Shown here: positions 46,281 to 54,677 of the stretch, in pieces
How the letters are laid out: the number at the start of each line of letters is the position of its first letter
Position numbering within the stretch: position 1 is the stretch's first letter
Assembly (NCBI GenBank): GCA_002281755.1
Contig: NCHB01000006.1
Location: 18,423-82,422 of the forward strand
Reading direction: 5' to 3'
DNA from: Sulfurovum sp. 16-42-52
GTDB taxonomy: Bacteria; Campylobacterota; Campylobacteria; Campylobacterales; Sulfurovaceae
Length of the DNA: 64,000 nucleotides
The notes under the pieces: model-generated
What the model saw: only the letters and a program-made list of their open reading frames with translations
Database searches by the model: none
Told to the model about the DNA's origin: nothing
Program-made: the position numbers and the translations under genes

Positions 46281-46652
46281 CTATATGAGTTCACAAGCGT
46301 AGTGTTCAAACTTTTTATCGACTGTGATTATTTTATATTTTGCACTCAAGCTTTGAGCTATTATCATCCTATCAAAAGGGTCACGATGAAAAAATGGCAA
46401 AGAACCAAGCAACAATGCACTTTTACCATCAAAATCCAAAACTTCAAGCCCCATACTCTCGATAGATTCAAATATATCAAAATCCACTTCAAGATTTCCA
46501 ATAGATTTTTTTATCATTATCTCAGCGATACTGATAGAGCTTATAAAGATTTTATTATCCATATCTTCCAAATGCGCCAAGTGTTCTTGGCTGATTTTTT
46601 TAGGTTCAAAGTTTAGCCACAAAAAGATATGTGTATCTATGATGATATTCAT
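46281..46652 (-). CDS. PIN-domain toxin (VapC-like)
   Basis: This 123-residue PIN RNase has the acidic active-site residues: Asp6 in IIDTHIFLW, Glu in SIAEIMIKK and Asp in HRDPFDRMIIAQ, the RDPFDR motif being typical. Related toxins cut tRNA or rRNA. It overlaps its partner's stop by 4 bases (ATGA). It lies between ttcA-like and an MTA/SAH nucleosidase gene with no mobile-element trace. Confidence 0.9.
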   Translation of the reverse strand: MNIIIDTHIFLWLNFEPKKISQEHLAHLEDMDNKIFISSISIAEIMIKKSIGNLEVDFDIFESIESMGLEVLDFDGKSALLLGSLPFFHRDPFDRMIIAQSLSAKYKIITVDKKFEHYACELI

Positions 46653-46900
46653 AAACTAGAGCCATAGAACATACTGTTTATAGCGTGATTTTCATCGTCA
46701 AAGTTATCGCTTATTTTGCTTTTTCCCTCATGCAGACCAAAAACTCTCTGTTTTTTCTCTTCGCTGTATGGCACAAGCATCGCTACTTTTTTATGTTTTT
46801 TTCCATACTCTATGATATAGGTTTCACCCTCTTTTTGCACTTTATCCAATATACTTGAAAAATCTGATTTGAATTGTCCAACTTGAATTGTTTGCATCAT
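46649..46900 (-). CDS. Phd/YefM-type antitoxin
   Basis: This 83-residue protein has the Phd/YefM N-terminal domain MMQTIQVGQFKSDFSSIL ... VQKEGETYIIEYGKKHKKVAMLVPY, a DNA-binding beta-alpha fold, and an acidic flexible tail that would bind the PIN toxin. It is coupled to the toxin by a 4-base overlap and should autoregulate from the 60-base region upstream. Confidence 0.88.
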   Translation of the reverse strand: MMQTIQVGQFKSDFSSILDKVQKEGETYIIEYGKKHKKVAMLVPYSEEKKQRVFGLHEGKSKISDNFDDENHAINSMFYGSSL

Positions 46901-46960
46901 TTTTCCTAATAATTTGACTTATTATACCGAAGTTTTTGACAAGTTGTTAAGAAAAAATTC

Positions 46961-47653
46961 CTAAACCCTCTCAACCATTTCAAGAATAAAATCAGCACTC
47001 ACTTTGGCACTACTTGCCAAAAAAGTGTCAAAATCAAAACCTGCATCCATGTCAGCCGTGTCCGAGATGGCGCGTAAAATAAAAAAGGGTATGTTCAATG
47101 CATGACAGACGACAGCGACACTTGCTCCTTCCATCTCCAGGGCATCGGCTTTAAAAGTCTCTTCTATCCAGCCTTTTTTTTCATTACATGCAACAAACTG
47201 ATCACCCGTGGCGATAATGCCCTCTTTTAGAGTCATCCCTTTCGTTCTTGCAACCTCTTTGGCAATCTCTCTTAGCTTTACATCTGTTGGTATGCACACT
47301 TCACCCTCAGGCACATATCCATAAGGATGTCCAAAGGCTGTGATGTCAAGGTCATGCTGACACAGTCCATCCGCGATGATCAGATCTCCTATAGCAAGCT
47401 CAGGGCTTATTCCCCCTGCAACCCCACTAAAAAGAAGCATGTCACATCCAAATTTTTCTATGAGTAGCGTTGCGGTTAGAGTAGAAAAAACTTTACCTAT
47501 TTTGGAGTAGGCGATGACAACTTCTTTACCTTTATAAGTGGCTTCATAAAAGGTATTGTTCGCGTAAGAGATTTTATTAATATTTTCTACACGAGAGAGT
47601 ATCGGCTCTATCTCCTCTACCATTGCCCCTAGTATTGCAATTTTGCTCATCAT
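46961..47653 (-). CDS. 5'-methylthioadenosine/S-adenosylhomocysteine (or aminofutalosine) nucleosidase
   Basis: This 230-residue nucleosidase has ILGAMVEEIEPI, LLFSGVAGGI, DALEMEGASVAVVC with the catalytic Glu, and RAISDTADMD with the catalytic Asp. In Campylobacterota the enzyme also cleaves 6-amino-6-deoxyfutalosine in menaquinone synthesis (MqnB/MTAN). Methionine salvage and quorum-related SAH recycling are also served. Its start overlaps the fabD stop by 4 bases. Confidence 0.94.
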   Translation of the reverse strand: MMSKIAILGAMVEEIEPILSRVENINKISYANNTFYEATYKGKEVVIAYSKIGKVFSTLTATLLIEKFGCDMLLFSGVAGGISPELAIGDLIIADGLCQHDLDITAFGHPYGYVPEGEVCIPTDVKLREIAKEVARTKGMTLKEGIIATGDQFVACNEKKGWIEETFKADALEMEGASVAVVCHALNIPFFILRAISDTADMDAGFDFDTFLASSAKVSADFILEMVERV

Positions 47654-48588
47654 AGCTCTTTGAGGGCTTGGATGGTTGCCTCAAGGCTCGCCATATCAAA
47701 GACATTAAACGTTGGTTTTGTTGCACTTGATTTGTTGAGTCCGGCTAACACTTTGCCGTGTCCGAATTCTATGTAGCAGTCCACCTCATCATCACTATTT
47801 TTGATTGACTGTTTATAAAGAACGGGCATCACAAGCTGTTTTGGAAGTAGCTCTAAAGCTTCGGCTTTTGTGTTGTACGGTTTAGCCGTTACATTTGAAA
47901 TCACAGGAGCGATAAAATCATCTTTAATCACCTCTTGTAGTTTAGCAGCCAGTGGCGCAGTCGCACTATCTAGTAAAGGACAATGGCTTGCAACCGACAT
48001 ATTGAGCAACATCGCGCGTTTGGCTTTTGCCTCTTTGAGTACATCAACCAGTGTTTCCAAGTCTTTTTTGATTCCTGCGATGACTATCTGACCGTCACTG
48101 TTGTAGTTGACCGCCCACACGCTCTTGCCACTCTCTCGTTGGCTTTGGCAAATGCCTTCAACCATTGCATCATCAAGCCCAAGACAGACCAACATACCGA
48201 CTTCTTGTTTACTGCACGCTTCAGCCATCAGTTTTCCTCTTAGGTTGACCAACTCAACCGCATCAATGGCATCCAATGCACCACTTGCCACAAGCGCAGA
48301 AAACTCACCCAAAGAGTGCCCCAAAGTAAGCGTCGGCACGATACCTGTTTGTTCCACAAAAAGTCTATTTGCTATGGCGCTCACCAATAAAATCGCGGGT
48401 TGAGTAAACTCTGTTTTGCCCAACTCTTCATTTTCAGTAAACAAAAGTGTTTCAAAATCAATCCCTGTTCTTTCTTTTGCCTGTGCAAACATCTCTTTTG
48501 CTGTATCGGTATTTTCAAAAAAATCTTTTCCCATACCAGTGGCCTGTGAGCCCTGACCTGGAAATATAAATGCACACTTGATTGACAT
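47650..48588 (-). CDS. fabD: Malonyl-CoA:ACP transacylase FabD
   Basis: FabD moves malonyl from CoA to acyl carrier protein in fatty-acid synthesis. The 312-residue protein shows FPGQGSQATGMGKDF, the nucleophile serine in LGHSLGEFSALVA, the conserved Arg in ELVNLRGKLM and the catalytic His in SVASHCPLL. It is 4-base coupled to the nucleosidase gene and stands alone from other fab genes. Confidence 0.97.
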   Translation of the reverse strand: MSIKCAFIFPGQGSQATGMGKDFFENTDTAKEMFAQAKERTGIDFETLLFTENEELGKTEFTQPAILLVSAIANRLFVEQTGIVPTLTLGHSLGEFSALVASGALDAIDAVELVNLRGKLMAEACSKQEVGMLVCLGLDDAMVEGICQSQRESGKSVWAVNYNSDGQIVIAGIKKDLETLVDVLKEAKAKRAMLLNMSVASHCPLLDSATAPLAAKLQEVIKDDFIAPVISNVTAKPYNTKAEALELLPKQLVMPVLYKQSIKNSDDEVDCYIEFGHGKVLAGLNKSSATKPTFNVFDMASLEATIQALKEL

Positions 48589-48681
48589 AGGTATCCTTTG
48601 GATGTAGTAAATATTGTGGGGTATTTTACCATGTTTAGTTTACACTTCATTCAAACGCCCTCAAGCGGTAAGAATAAGTGT

Positions 48682-49326
48682 TTATTTGATATGCAGTTCT
48701 TTTTTGATCTCTTCAAGCAGCTTTTTTAGTTCAAGATGAAATTTACCGGGGTAAATTACAAGCATATCGAGTTTGTTATAGACAAAAATCAGACTCACCG
48801 TATCGGCAAACTTCAACATACTCTCAGCACCGATTATTTTAGCATGTTTCTCCAGATCAATACAAAACTGCTTGATCTTGTTTATCGCTTTTTCATTAAC
48901 AATTTGTCTAAAATACAAATCCGACTTGTCAAAAATATCCAAAAATATTTTGAGCTCATTTTTATAGTCTAAGCCCATTTTTTGGGTATTTTTTAGTCCT
49001 TCTTCTTTATTTAAAATAGCCAACACAAGCTCTTTTTTGGGCTGAGTGCTCTTTTGAAACCCTGAAGCAAAACCAAGAGGATTCTGTATTGTAGTGGCTT
49101 GAACTACATTCTCTTTTTCGGTTTGAAGGTATTTTTCTATATCCACTGCATGTGTGGTCTCATTTGATTTGATGGTTATTTGATCATTTGAATCCTGATA
49201 GAGTGACAAAATTAACGTATAGATACTCTCCTGTGTCACAGGTTTGATGAGGTGTGTACTCACACAGGACATCGTTGAGGGTTGTACCAAATGAGAATCC
49301 AAAAGAATGACACATTTTAAAGACAC
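48682..49326 (-). CDS. 3' part of a frame-split hybrid-kinase-like protein (receiver end and Hpt-like domain)
   Basis: The 214-residue frame begins with GTG 49326. Its first 45 residues (VILLD, then LIKPVT with the conserved receiver lysine) are the C-terminal half of a receiver domain whose first half is encoded by the upstream frame. After a linker, residues 120-214 form a helical region ending IIGAESMLKFADTVSL, which resembles an Hpt phosphotransfer domain but lacks the phospho-histidine at the usual position. It overlaps the upstream frame by 10 bases in the -1 frame. It may be made by frameshifting or by reinitiation at GTG, with GAGG 10 bases before it. Confidence 0.6.
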   Translation of the reverse strand: MSLKCVILLDSHLVQPSTMSCVSTHLIKPVTQESIYTLILSLYQDSNDQITIKSNETTHAVDIEKYLQTEKENVVQATTIQNPLGFASGFQKSTQPKKELVLAILNKEEGLKNTQKMGLDYKNELKIFLDIFDKSDLYFRQIVNEKAINKIKQFCIDLEKHAKIIGAESMLKFADTVSLIFVYNKLDMLVIYPGKFHLELKKLLEEIKKELHIK

Positions 49327-49991
49327 TTTTTTTGTACCTCGATGATGATATCATTCACCGCATCGGTACTGAGTCTTTGATCTATAATCGCGATGTCATA
49401 CAGAGCCAAATTGCTGCCTTTGGCTCTGTATGACTCAAGCCCTGCATCAACCTCATATAAAAAATAGCAGAGCATATGCGCTAAAGTACGCTCTACCTGT
49501 TTACTCTCACAAATTACCAAAACTTTTTTATGTAACATCCCGACATGCGGGAGTCTGTAGTGACGTCTGTATCCCAATTCATGTATTTTAAAAGGTATTT
49601 CTATATGGATATCGTCTGGGGTATCGGTCATTATCTTACCTCCGAGTATCGCCAAATCATTCCCCAATCCGGTCTTTAAAAAGGTCACAATGTCTTCTTT
49701 GGCAATATGGGTCTCTTTGATACAAAATGACACAAACTCTTCATAGAGAAAATCTTCAGGTGCACCCAAAGAGAGTACAATCTCCTTTTCATCGGTCCGT
49801 TGAAACACAAAGGTAAGCAAAGCGTGAAGCAATCGCGACAATACATCAGAATCCCCTCTTAATTCTCTGGGTATGGTTGCCTGCATATCATAAATAAGTT
49901 CAATATTTTTTTCTCGTCTGATAGCATCCAAAGAGCTAAAAAGCGTGGTTAATATGGTATTGATATCAAAAGACTGTTCTGTCTGATTCAT
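49317..49991 (-). CDS. 5' part of a frame-split degenerate hybrid kinase (HATPase-like and receiver half)
   Basis: The 224-residue frame begins directly at an HATPase-like domain (FDINTILTTLF ... GDSDVLSRLLHALL) with no His-containing DHp. The N-box asparagine and the G1 DxGxG motif are not recognisable; GLGNDLAILGGKI is a relict G2 region, so ATP binding is doubtful. Residues 155-224 start a receiver domain (KVLVICESKQVERTL, phosphoacceptor in DIAIIDQRL). The frame stops at 49317 in mid-domain, 5 bases beyond a slippery A AAA AAG. The full fused protein would be about 436 residues. Confidence 0.65.
   Translation of the reverse strand: MNQTEQSFDINTILTTLFSSLDAIRREKNIELIYDMQATIPRELRGDSDVLSRLLHALLTFVFQRTDEKEIVLSLGAPEDFLYEEFVSFCIKETHIAKEDIVTFLKTGLGNDLAILGGKIMTDTPDDIHIEIPFKIHELGYRRHYRLPHVGMLHKKVLVICESKQVERTLAHMLCYFLYEVDAGLESYRAKGSNLALYDIAIIDQRLSTDAVNDIIIEVQKKCL
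49326..49332 (-). promoter_or_regulatory. Candidate -1 frameshift site A AAA AAG
   Basis: On the minus strand the heptamer A AAA AAG is in the phase X XXY YYZ relative to the upstream frame (codons AAA AAG), the most efficient -1 slippery sequence in bacteria, as in E. coli dnaX. A -1 slip reads straight into the downstream frame at GTG TCT. It sits in a run of seven A. GAGG lies 4 bases upstream at 49337-49340. Confidence 0.5.
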
Positions 49992-50103
49992 GACACACCT
50001 TCACATAAATATAAAATTATCATAGCAAAAAATCATACAAAACAAAGCATTTACCTAAAGTAAAAAGGTCAGCATGGAGGTGAAAGAGTAAAAAGAGAAA
50101 GGA

Positions 50104-50136
50104 GAAAAAAAGTGTCGGTTTGCAAGAAACCGACAC
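50104..50136 (-). terminator. Rho-independent terminator of slyD
   Basis: On the minus strand GTGTCGGTTT and its exact complement form a 10-bp stem around a 5-base loop, followed at once by seven T (50104-50110). It begins 13 bases after the slyD stop and separates slyD from the split kinase gene downstream. Confidence 0.9.
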
Positions 50137-50149
50137 ACAAGATTAAAAA

Positions 50150-50665
50150 TTAATGACAGCCACAACCTGTACCACAGCTACCGCCAGATGTCGCAGGTCC
50201 GCCAACGATACCTGAAGTGATTTCATCTGCAGTTGCTTCTCTGGCACTTAGAACCGTGATAGAAAACATAAGGTCTTTACCCGCCATTGGGTGGTTAAAA
50301 TCTACATTCACTTCATTGTCATCAAATGATTTTACAATCACCTGTACCGTTTGCCCATCTTCTCCTTGACCATAGAGTGTCATGCCCTCTACAAGATCAA
50401 CACCTGCAAACTGATCGATAGGAAGTGTTTGCATCGCTTCAGGATTTACATCACCATATGCATCTGCTGCCTTGACCATGATGTCTCCACTTTCCCCTTT
50501 ACTCATACCAACCAATGCTTTTTCAAGACCGGGAATGATTTGACCTTTCCCGATAATAAACTCCAATGGTGCTCCGCCTTTGTTGCTATCTACAACCTCT
50601 GTTGTACCTGCTTCTTTTAGTTCGTATTCTATGCCTACTACACAGTTTTCATTTGTAATGACCAT
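50150..50665 (-). CDS. slyD: SlyD-like FKBP peptidyl-prolyl isomerase
   Basis: The 171-residue chaperone-isomerase has an FKBP domain (VGIEYELKEAG, LEFIIGKGQIIPGLEKALVGM) interrupted by an IF insert (VKAADAYGDVNPEAMQ ... VEGMTLYGQGEDGQ), then NVDFNHPMAGKDLMF. The tail is short and metal-binding, SGGSCGTGCGCH, with three Cys and one His. SlyD proteins help deliver nickel to hydrogenase or urease; nickel-iron hydrogenases are common in this group. It is monocistronic, with a strong terminator. Confidence 0.94.
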   Translation of the reverse strand: MVITNENCVVGIEYELKEAGTTEVVDSNKGGAPLEFIIGKGQIIPGLEKALVGMSKGESGDIMVKAADAYGDVNPEAMQTLPIDQFAGVDLVEGMTLYGQGEDGQTVQVIVKSFDDNEVNVDFNHPMAGKDLMFSITVLSAREATADEITSGIVGGPATSGGSCGTGCGCH

Positions 50666-50722
50666 TGTTTTATCCTCGTTTGTAAATTTTTCTTATTCTA
50701 GCCAATGAAGCTTTAGTCAGGC

Positions 50723-51834
50723 TTATCTTGTTTCACCGTGTCCGTATATTTTATATTTATAGGTTGTGAGTTCACTCACTCCCATAGGACCCCTGGCATG
50801 GAGTTTGTTGGTACTGATGCCCACTTCCGCTCCAAAACCAAATTCTCCTCCATCGGTAAACTGTGTACTGGCATTGAGATACACACAGGCGGCATCAATG
50901 ACATTTAAAAAATATTCTGCAGTGGTACAGTTTTCTGTAATAATCGCTTCAGAATGCCCAGACCCATACCTTTGTATATGCGCAACAGCTCCCTCTACTG
51001 TGCATCATAGGCTTGTTTGAGCACTGGAAGTATTTCATTGGCTATCACTCCATCCACCAAAAGTGTCTCCATCGCTCCACAGATTCCTGTCCTTCGGCAC
51101 TTAGCATTGACGGCAATAGAAAGCGCTTTTTTCAAATCTGCATCCCTATCGATATAGGTATGGCACAATCCTTTGTCATGCTTGACTACAGGCACGGTAG
51201 CATTTGCACAGACATACTTAATCAACGCCTCTCCGCCACGCGGTACGATAAGATCCACATAGGCATCTTGTTTTATAAGACTTGTCACACCTTCTCTGGA
51301 ACTATCAGGCAGCAATGCAATAACCTCTTTAGGCAACCCATTGGCAATCAATACAGATTGAAGTACTTTTGCTATAGCCTGATTGGAGTGTTCCGCTTCT
51401 TTTCCGCCTTTGAGTATAGCAATATTGCCACTCTTAAAACACAATGCTCCCACATCGGCAGTCACATTCGGACGGGATTCGTAAATCACCCCTATGACAC
51501 CGATCGGCACAGAAACTTTTTCTATCTTAAATCCCGCATCAGCATACCAGCCATCAAGAACACGACCTACAGGCTCTTTGAGTCCGGCTATCTCCTCTAT
51601 TGCTTTAGCCATGGCTTCGATTCTGCTTTCATCTAAAAAAAGTCTGTCTTTGAGTGAAGAGGCAAGCTTATTGGATTCTGCTGCAGCCATATCATGCCGA
51701 TTTGCATCAAGTAGCACCGTTAGGTTAGTCCTTAATGCTGCTGCCATCTCTTTAAGTATTCTATTTTTTTGTGCACCGCTAAGCGTTGAGACGATGCTGC
51801 TTGATGCTTTTGCTGTTGCTAAAAATGATTCCAT
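50723..51834 (-). pseudogene. proA: Broken gamma-glutamyl phosphate reductase (proA)
   Basis: ProA reduces glutamyl phosphate in proline synthesis. The N-terminal part (start about 51834, MESFLATAKASS) runs through KVSVPIGVIGVIYESRPNV and the catalytic cysteine in AKCRRTGICGAMETLLVDG, then hits TAG at 50995-50997 after KQAYDAQ. The C-terminal part continues in another frame from about 50998 ([18 protein letters not shown] ... [18 protein letters not shown] ... LHARGPMG) to the stop at 50723. The total is about 370 residues against about 415 normally, so roughly 35-45 residues are missing at the junction, apart from the frame change. A deletion is likely; an assembly error is possible. proC lies divergent upstream. 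Confidence 0.85.
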
Positions 51835-51892
51835 ACCGATCATACCTCTGTGATTAAATGCACCCATTTTAACAAAGTTATACTAATAATGC

Positions 51893-51898
51893 TATAAT
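51893..51898 (+). promoter_or_regulatory. -10 box of proC
   Basis: TATAAT in the gap between the divergent proA and proC genes; transcription from about 51905 gives a leader of about 21 bases before the proC ATG. Minus-strand AT-rich hexamers nearby could serve proA. Confidence 0.5.
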
Positions 51899-51925
51899 GC
51901 AATCTACCAATACACAAGAGAGTTC

Positions 51926-52687
51926 ATGATGGATACAATCACATTTATAGGCAATGGCAACATGGCACTAAGCATTGCCCAAGGTCTCAAAAGTAGCTAC
52001 GCTATTGAAGTTGTCGGAAGAGATATGAAAAAACTCGAAGCATATGAACGAGCACTTGGCGTTTCCATAAAAAAACATCACCTAGATGCTTTTGATATCA
52101 CAGATAAAACAATTCTTTTATGCATCAAGCCTGCCAACGTAGAAGAAGTAGCACTGAGGCTTTCAGGAACAGCCAGGGTTATTTTCTCAGTGCTTGCAGG
52201 CACTTCGCTCAACAAACTCAAAAACCATTTCAACTCACACGCTATCGTAAGAGCGATGCCAAATCTTGCTGCAAGTGTCGGTAAGTCTATGACTACGCTC
52301 ACCGGCGACAGTGCATTTAAAGAAGAATCTGGGAGACTGTTGGGTGCCATAGGCAGTACACTCTGGCTTGACTCCGAAAAAGAGATCGATATTGCAACGG
52401 CTTTAGCAGGTTCAGGACCTGCGTATTTGGCACTTGTAGCTGAGGCTTTGGTGGATGGTGCAGTCAAACAGGGCCTTAAAAGAGCAGATGCCATGACTGC
52501 TATGCAGGGATTGTTTGATGGGTTTGGCAGCATCATTCAAACCATACACCCCTCCCTGCTTAAAGATGCAGTCATGAGTCCAGGCGGAACGACGGCTGCT
52601 GGGTATGGTGCACTTGAAGACGGTAATGTACGGGCATCATGCATCAATGCCATTGAAAAAGCGTACCAAAAAGCAAAAGAGCTTTAA
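51926..52687 (+). CDS. proC: Pyrroline-5-carboxylate reductase ProC
   Basis: ProC performs the last step of proline synthesis with NAD(P)H. The 253-residue protein has the Rossmann start ITFIGNGNMALSIAQGL, the VRAMPNLAASVGKSMT substrate region, and the C-terminal family signature LLKDAVMSPGGTTAAGYGAL. Two adjacent ATG codons (51926 and 51929) could be used. It is divergent from the broken proA, so the two proline genes share a control region. Confidence 0.96.
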   Translation: MMDTITFIGNGNMALSIAQGLKSSYAIEVVGRDMKKLEAYERALGVSIKKHHLDAFDITDKTILLCIKPANVEEVALRLSGTARVIFSVLAGTSLNKLKNHFNSHAIVRAMPNLAASVGKSMTTLTGDSAFKEESGRLLGAIGSTLWLDSEKEIDIATALAGSGPAYLALVAEALVDGAVKQGLKRADAMTAMQGLFDGFGSIIQTIHPSLLKDAVMSPGGTTAAGYGALEDGNVRASCINAIEKAYQKAKEL

Positions 52688-52690
52688 ATT

Positions 52691-53284
52691 TTATGGCCAA
52701 TTACCATATATTTTGAGTAAATCTTCGCGTGCAAAAGGCATATATTTATGTCGTGTAACGACGACTTTTGTACCATACTTTGCCCAACGGTAAATCACAG
52801 GTACATCTTTAGGGTCGATGTGGATACACCCATGTGACATCCATTCCACACTGCCTTCATGCAAAGCATGTCCCCGTGGGGTAAATTTCATCATATAATT
52901 CATATTGTTCACACCGCTTTCATCTGGGAATACGGTCGACATATGATAACGCTTTTTTTGAAATATGGAAAAAATGCCCGAAGGACTTCTAAAATCAGGC
53001 GTACCTGAGGTGATAGCCCCGCTCCACCATACTGTTCCATCACGATCAACTGCATAAAATCGCCCATCACTCCCAGGTTCACGCACCGAAACAAGGATAA
53101 AATTTTGTCCGCTCAAATCAACAATCTGTTCACCGTTTTTTTTCAGAAGTTTAAAAAGTGTTTTACCGATAGGAACCGTCTCGGTACCTTTGAGCGGGAG
53201 TGTTTCAAAATCATTATTGTCATAACGATCATAGGAAAAAGCAGAGAGATAAAACGATATGAATAAAAATGTGATTTTTAACAT
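52691..53284 (-). CDS. L,D-transpeptidase (YkuD/ErfK family)
   Basis: The 197-residue exported protein has a signal peptide (MLKITFLFISFYLSAFS) and a YkuD catalytic domain with GRFYAVDRDGTVWWSGAITSG and the active-site motif HALHEGSVEWMSHGCIHID, including the nucleophilic cysteine in SHGC. Family enzymes make 3-3 peptidoglycan crosslinks or attach proteins to the wall. In this phylum related enzymes (Csd/Pgp partners) influence cell shape. It is 10 bases from the cpoB end and may belong to the tol operon. Confidence 0.9.
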   Translation of the reverse strand: MLKITFLFISFYLSAFSYDRYDNNDFETLPLKGTETVPIGKTLFKLLKKNGEQIVDLSGQNFILVSVREPGSDGRFYAVDRDGTVWWSGAITSGTPDFRSPSGIFSIFQKKRYHMSTVFPDESGVNNMNYMMKFTPRGHALHEGSVEWMSHGCIHIDPKDVPVIYRWAKYGTKVVVTRHKYMPFAREDLLKIYGNWP

Positions 53285-53294
53285 ATCATACTGT

Positions 53295-54119
53295 CTATTT
53301 TAATTTACTAAGCTTCTGTTTTGCAATATCTGCAGTTTTTTTACCTGCATAGTTTTGAATGATATTTTCATAAAAAATCTTTGCCTGTCCCTTGTCTCCG
53401 GTTTTTTCAAGTGAGATTGCCGTATGAAGAAGCAATGTATCGATGTAGGTCGCCTTATCATACAAACCGGCACTTTTTTTAAAATAAAAAATAGCGTCTT
53501 CATACTTGTTTGTATAGTAGGCAACTTCGCCTAGGTAATAATTTGAAGCCGCAGGTTTGTAACCTTTGGAATCGGCGAGTGAAAATCTTTTCTGTGCCTC
53601 TGCATACTGTTTTTTGACAAAAAACCTCACACCTTCATTGTAGAGTGTTGCACTGCTTTGGCTATCCAGTCCCTCTTCGCTGCTCTCTGCAGAAGACATT
53701 GTTATGGGTTTTTCACGCACCGGAGCTGATTGGGTTTTGCCTAAAGAACGCTGCAACTCTTGCTTACTGACATAATTTTGATTGATTTCATCTATCATCC
53801 CAGCCAATTTTTTCAGTAACACATCCGTATCTGCACTTGAGCTACCCGCAGCCGTATCATTTTTTGCAAGCTGCAATTCATTGATAGAGGCACTCAAACC
53901 TTCAACAATAGTTGTAAGACCATCTATTCTCTCATTCTGCTGTGCAATCTGTTGACGCAAAGAAGCAATAGTACTTGATGAACCTTGGTCTGAATCTGAA
54001 TACGATTCGGTATCACTCGATTCGTCAGTGCCGAAGCCATATACGGAAGGTTCAGCACACAGAAGCCCTGAACCCAAAAGAGCAATCCATGCAGCACGTA
54101 TCACATACTTAGCTCTCAT
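53295..54119 (-). CDS. cpoB: CpoB/YbgF-like Tol-Pal system protein
   Basis: This 274-residue periplasmic protein has a signal peptide, a Ser-rich acidic linker, an N-terminal coiled coil (SLRQQIAQQNERIDGLTTIV, about 50-70) that would trimerise, and three C-terminal TPRs (about 155-274; TLYNEGVRFFVKKQYAEAQK onward). CpoB coordinates outer-membrane constriction with wall synthesis. It follows pal by 8 bases, the standard tol-pal operon order. Confidence 0.9.
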   Translation of the reverse strand: MRAKYVIRAAWIALLGSGLLCAEPSVYGFGTDESSDTESYSDSDQGSSSTIASLRQQIAQQNERIDGLTTIVEGLSASINELQLAKNDTAAGSSSADTDVLLKKLAGMIDEINQNYVSKQELQRSLGKTQSAPVREKPITMSSAESSEEGLDSQSSATLYNEGVRFFVKKQYAEAQKRFSLADSKGYKPAASNYYLGEVAYYTNKYEDAIFYFKKSAGLYDKATYIDTLLLHTAISLEKTGDKGQAKIFYENIIQNYAGKKTADIAKQKLSKLK

Positions 54120-54127
54120 AACAAACC

Positions 54128-54652
54128 CTACTTAACGAGACGGAGATCAACTCTTCTGTTTCTATCATAACACGTATCACTCGGCTCAGTACAAACGGGG
54201 CTGCTTTCACCAAAACTCACCAATACCATTTTGCTAGAACTTACACCCTGTGCAGCCAAACTGTCTTTCACTGCTTTAGCACGTTTGAGTCCTAGAGCAT
54301 AATTGTACTCGTCCGTACCAAACTCATCACAGTTACCTTCTATTTTGATTTTAGCAGATGCAGAAGAACCTACTTTAACGTTCGTATTCATGTTACTTTC
54401 CATATTTGGAGAGATTGTATAATCCCCAAATCCAAAATAAACACTTCTAAAGCCATCGCTGCTGCTGTTATAATTTCCCATAGATCCGCCACTACCGTAT
54501 CCACCGCCATTTTCATCGATACTTACCGTATCGCCTCCAATGTCTGAGCCATCGGTAATGTTGTTTTTACCATCAAGTTCTGGTGCATTTTGTCCACAAC
54601 CACTCAACAAGAGTGAAAGTACAGTTCCTGCTATCAGTAATTTTTGTGTCAT
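54128..54652 (-). CDS. pal: Peptidoglycan-associated lipoprotein Pal
   Basis: Pal is an outer-membrane lipoprotein that binds diaminopimelate and interacts with TolB. The 174-residue protein has a lipobox LLLSGC, a flexible Gly/Ser/Asn linker and an OmpA-like domain with IEGNCDEFGTDEYNYALGLKRA and DRNRRVDLRLVK, including the peptidoglycan-binding Asp and Arg. It is 25 bases after tolB and 8 before cpoB. Confidence 0.95.
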   Translation of the reverse strand: MTQKLLIAGTVLSLLLSGCGQNAPELDGKNNITDGSDIGGDTVSIDENGGGYGSGGSMGNYNSSSDGFRSVYFGFGDYTISPNMESNMNTNVKVGSSASAKIKIEGNCDEFGTDEYNYALGLKRAKAVKDSLAAQGVSSSKMVLVSFGESSPVCTEPSDTCYDRNRRVDLRLVK

Positions 54653-54677
54653 ATTTTATCCTTTAAATTAGATTTGA

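Noticed and set aside
50766..51020. 84-residue plus-strand ORF across the proA break
   Set aside because: It is antisense to recognisable ProA residues and has no protein-like features.
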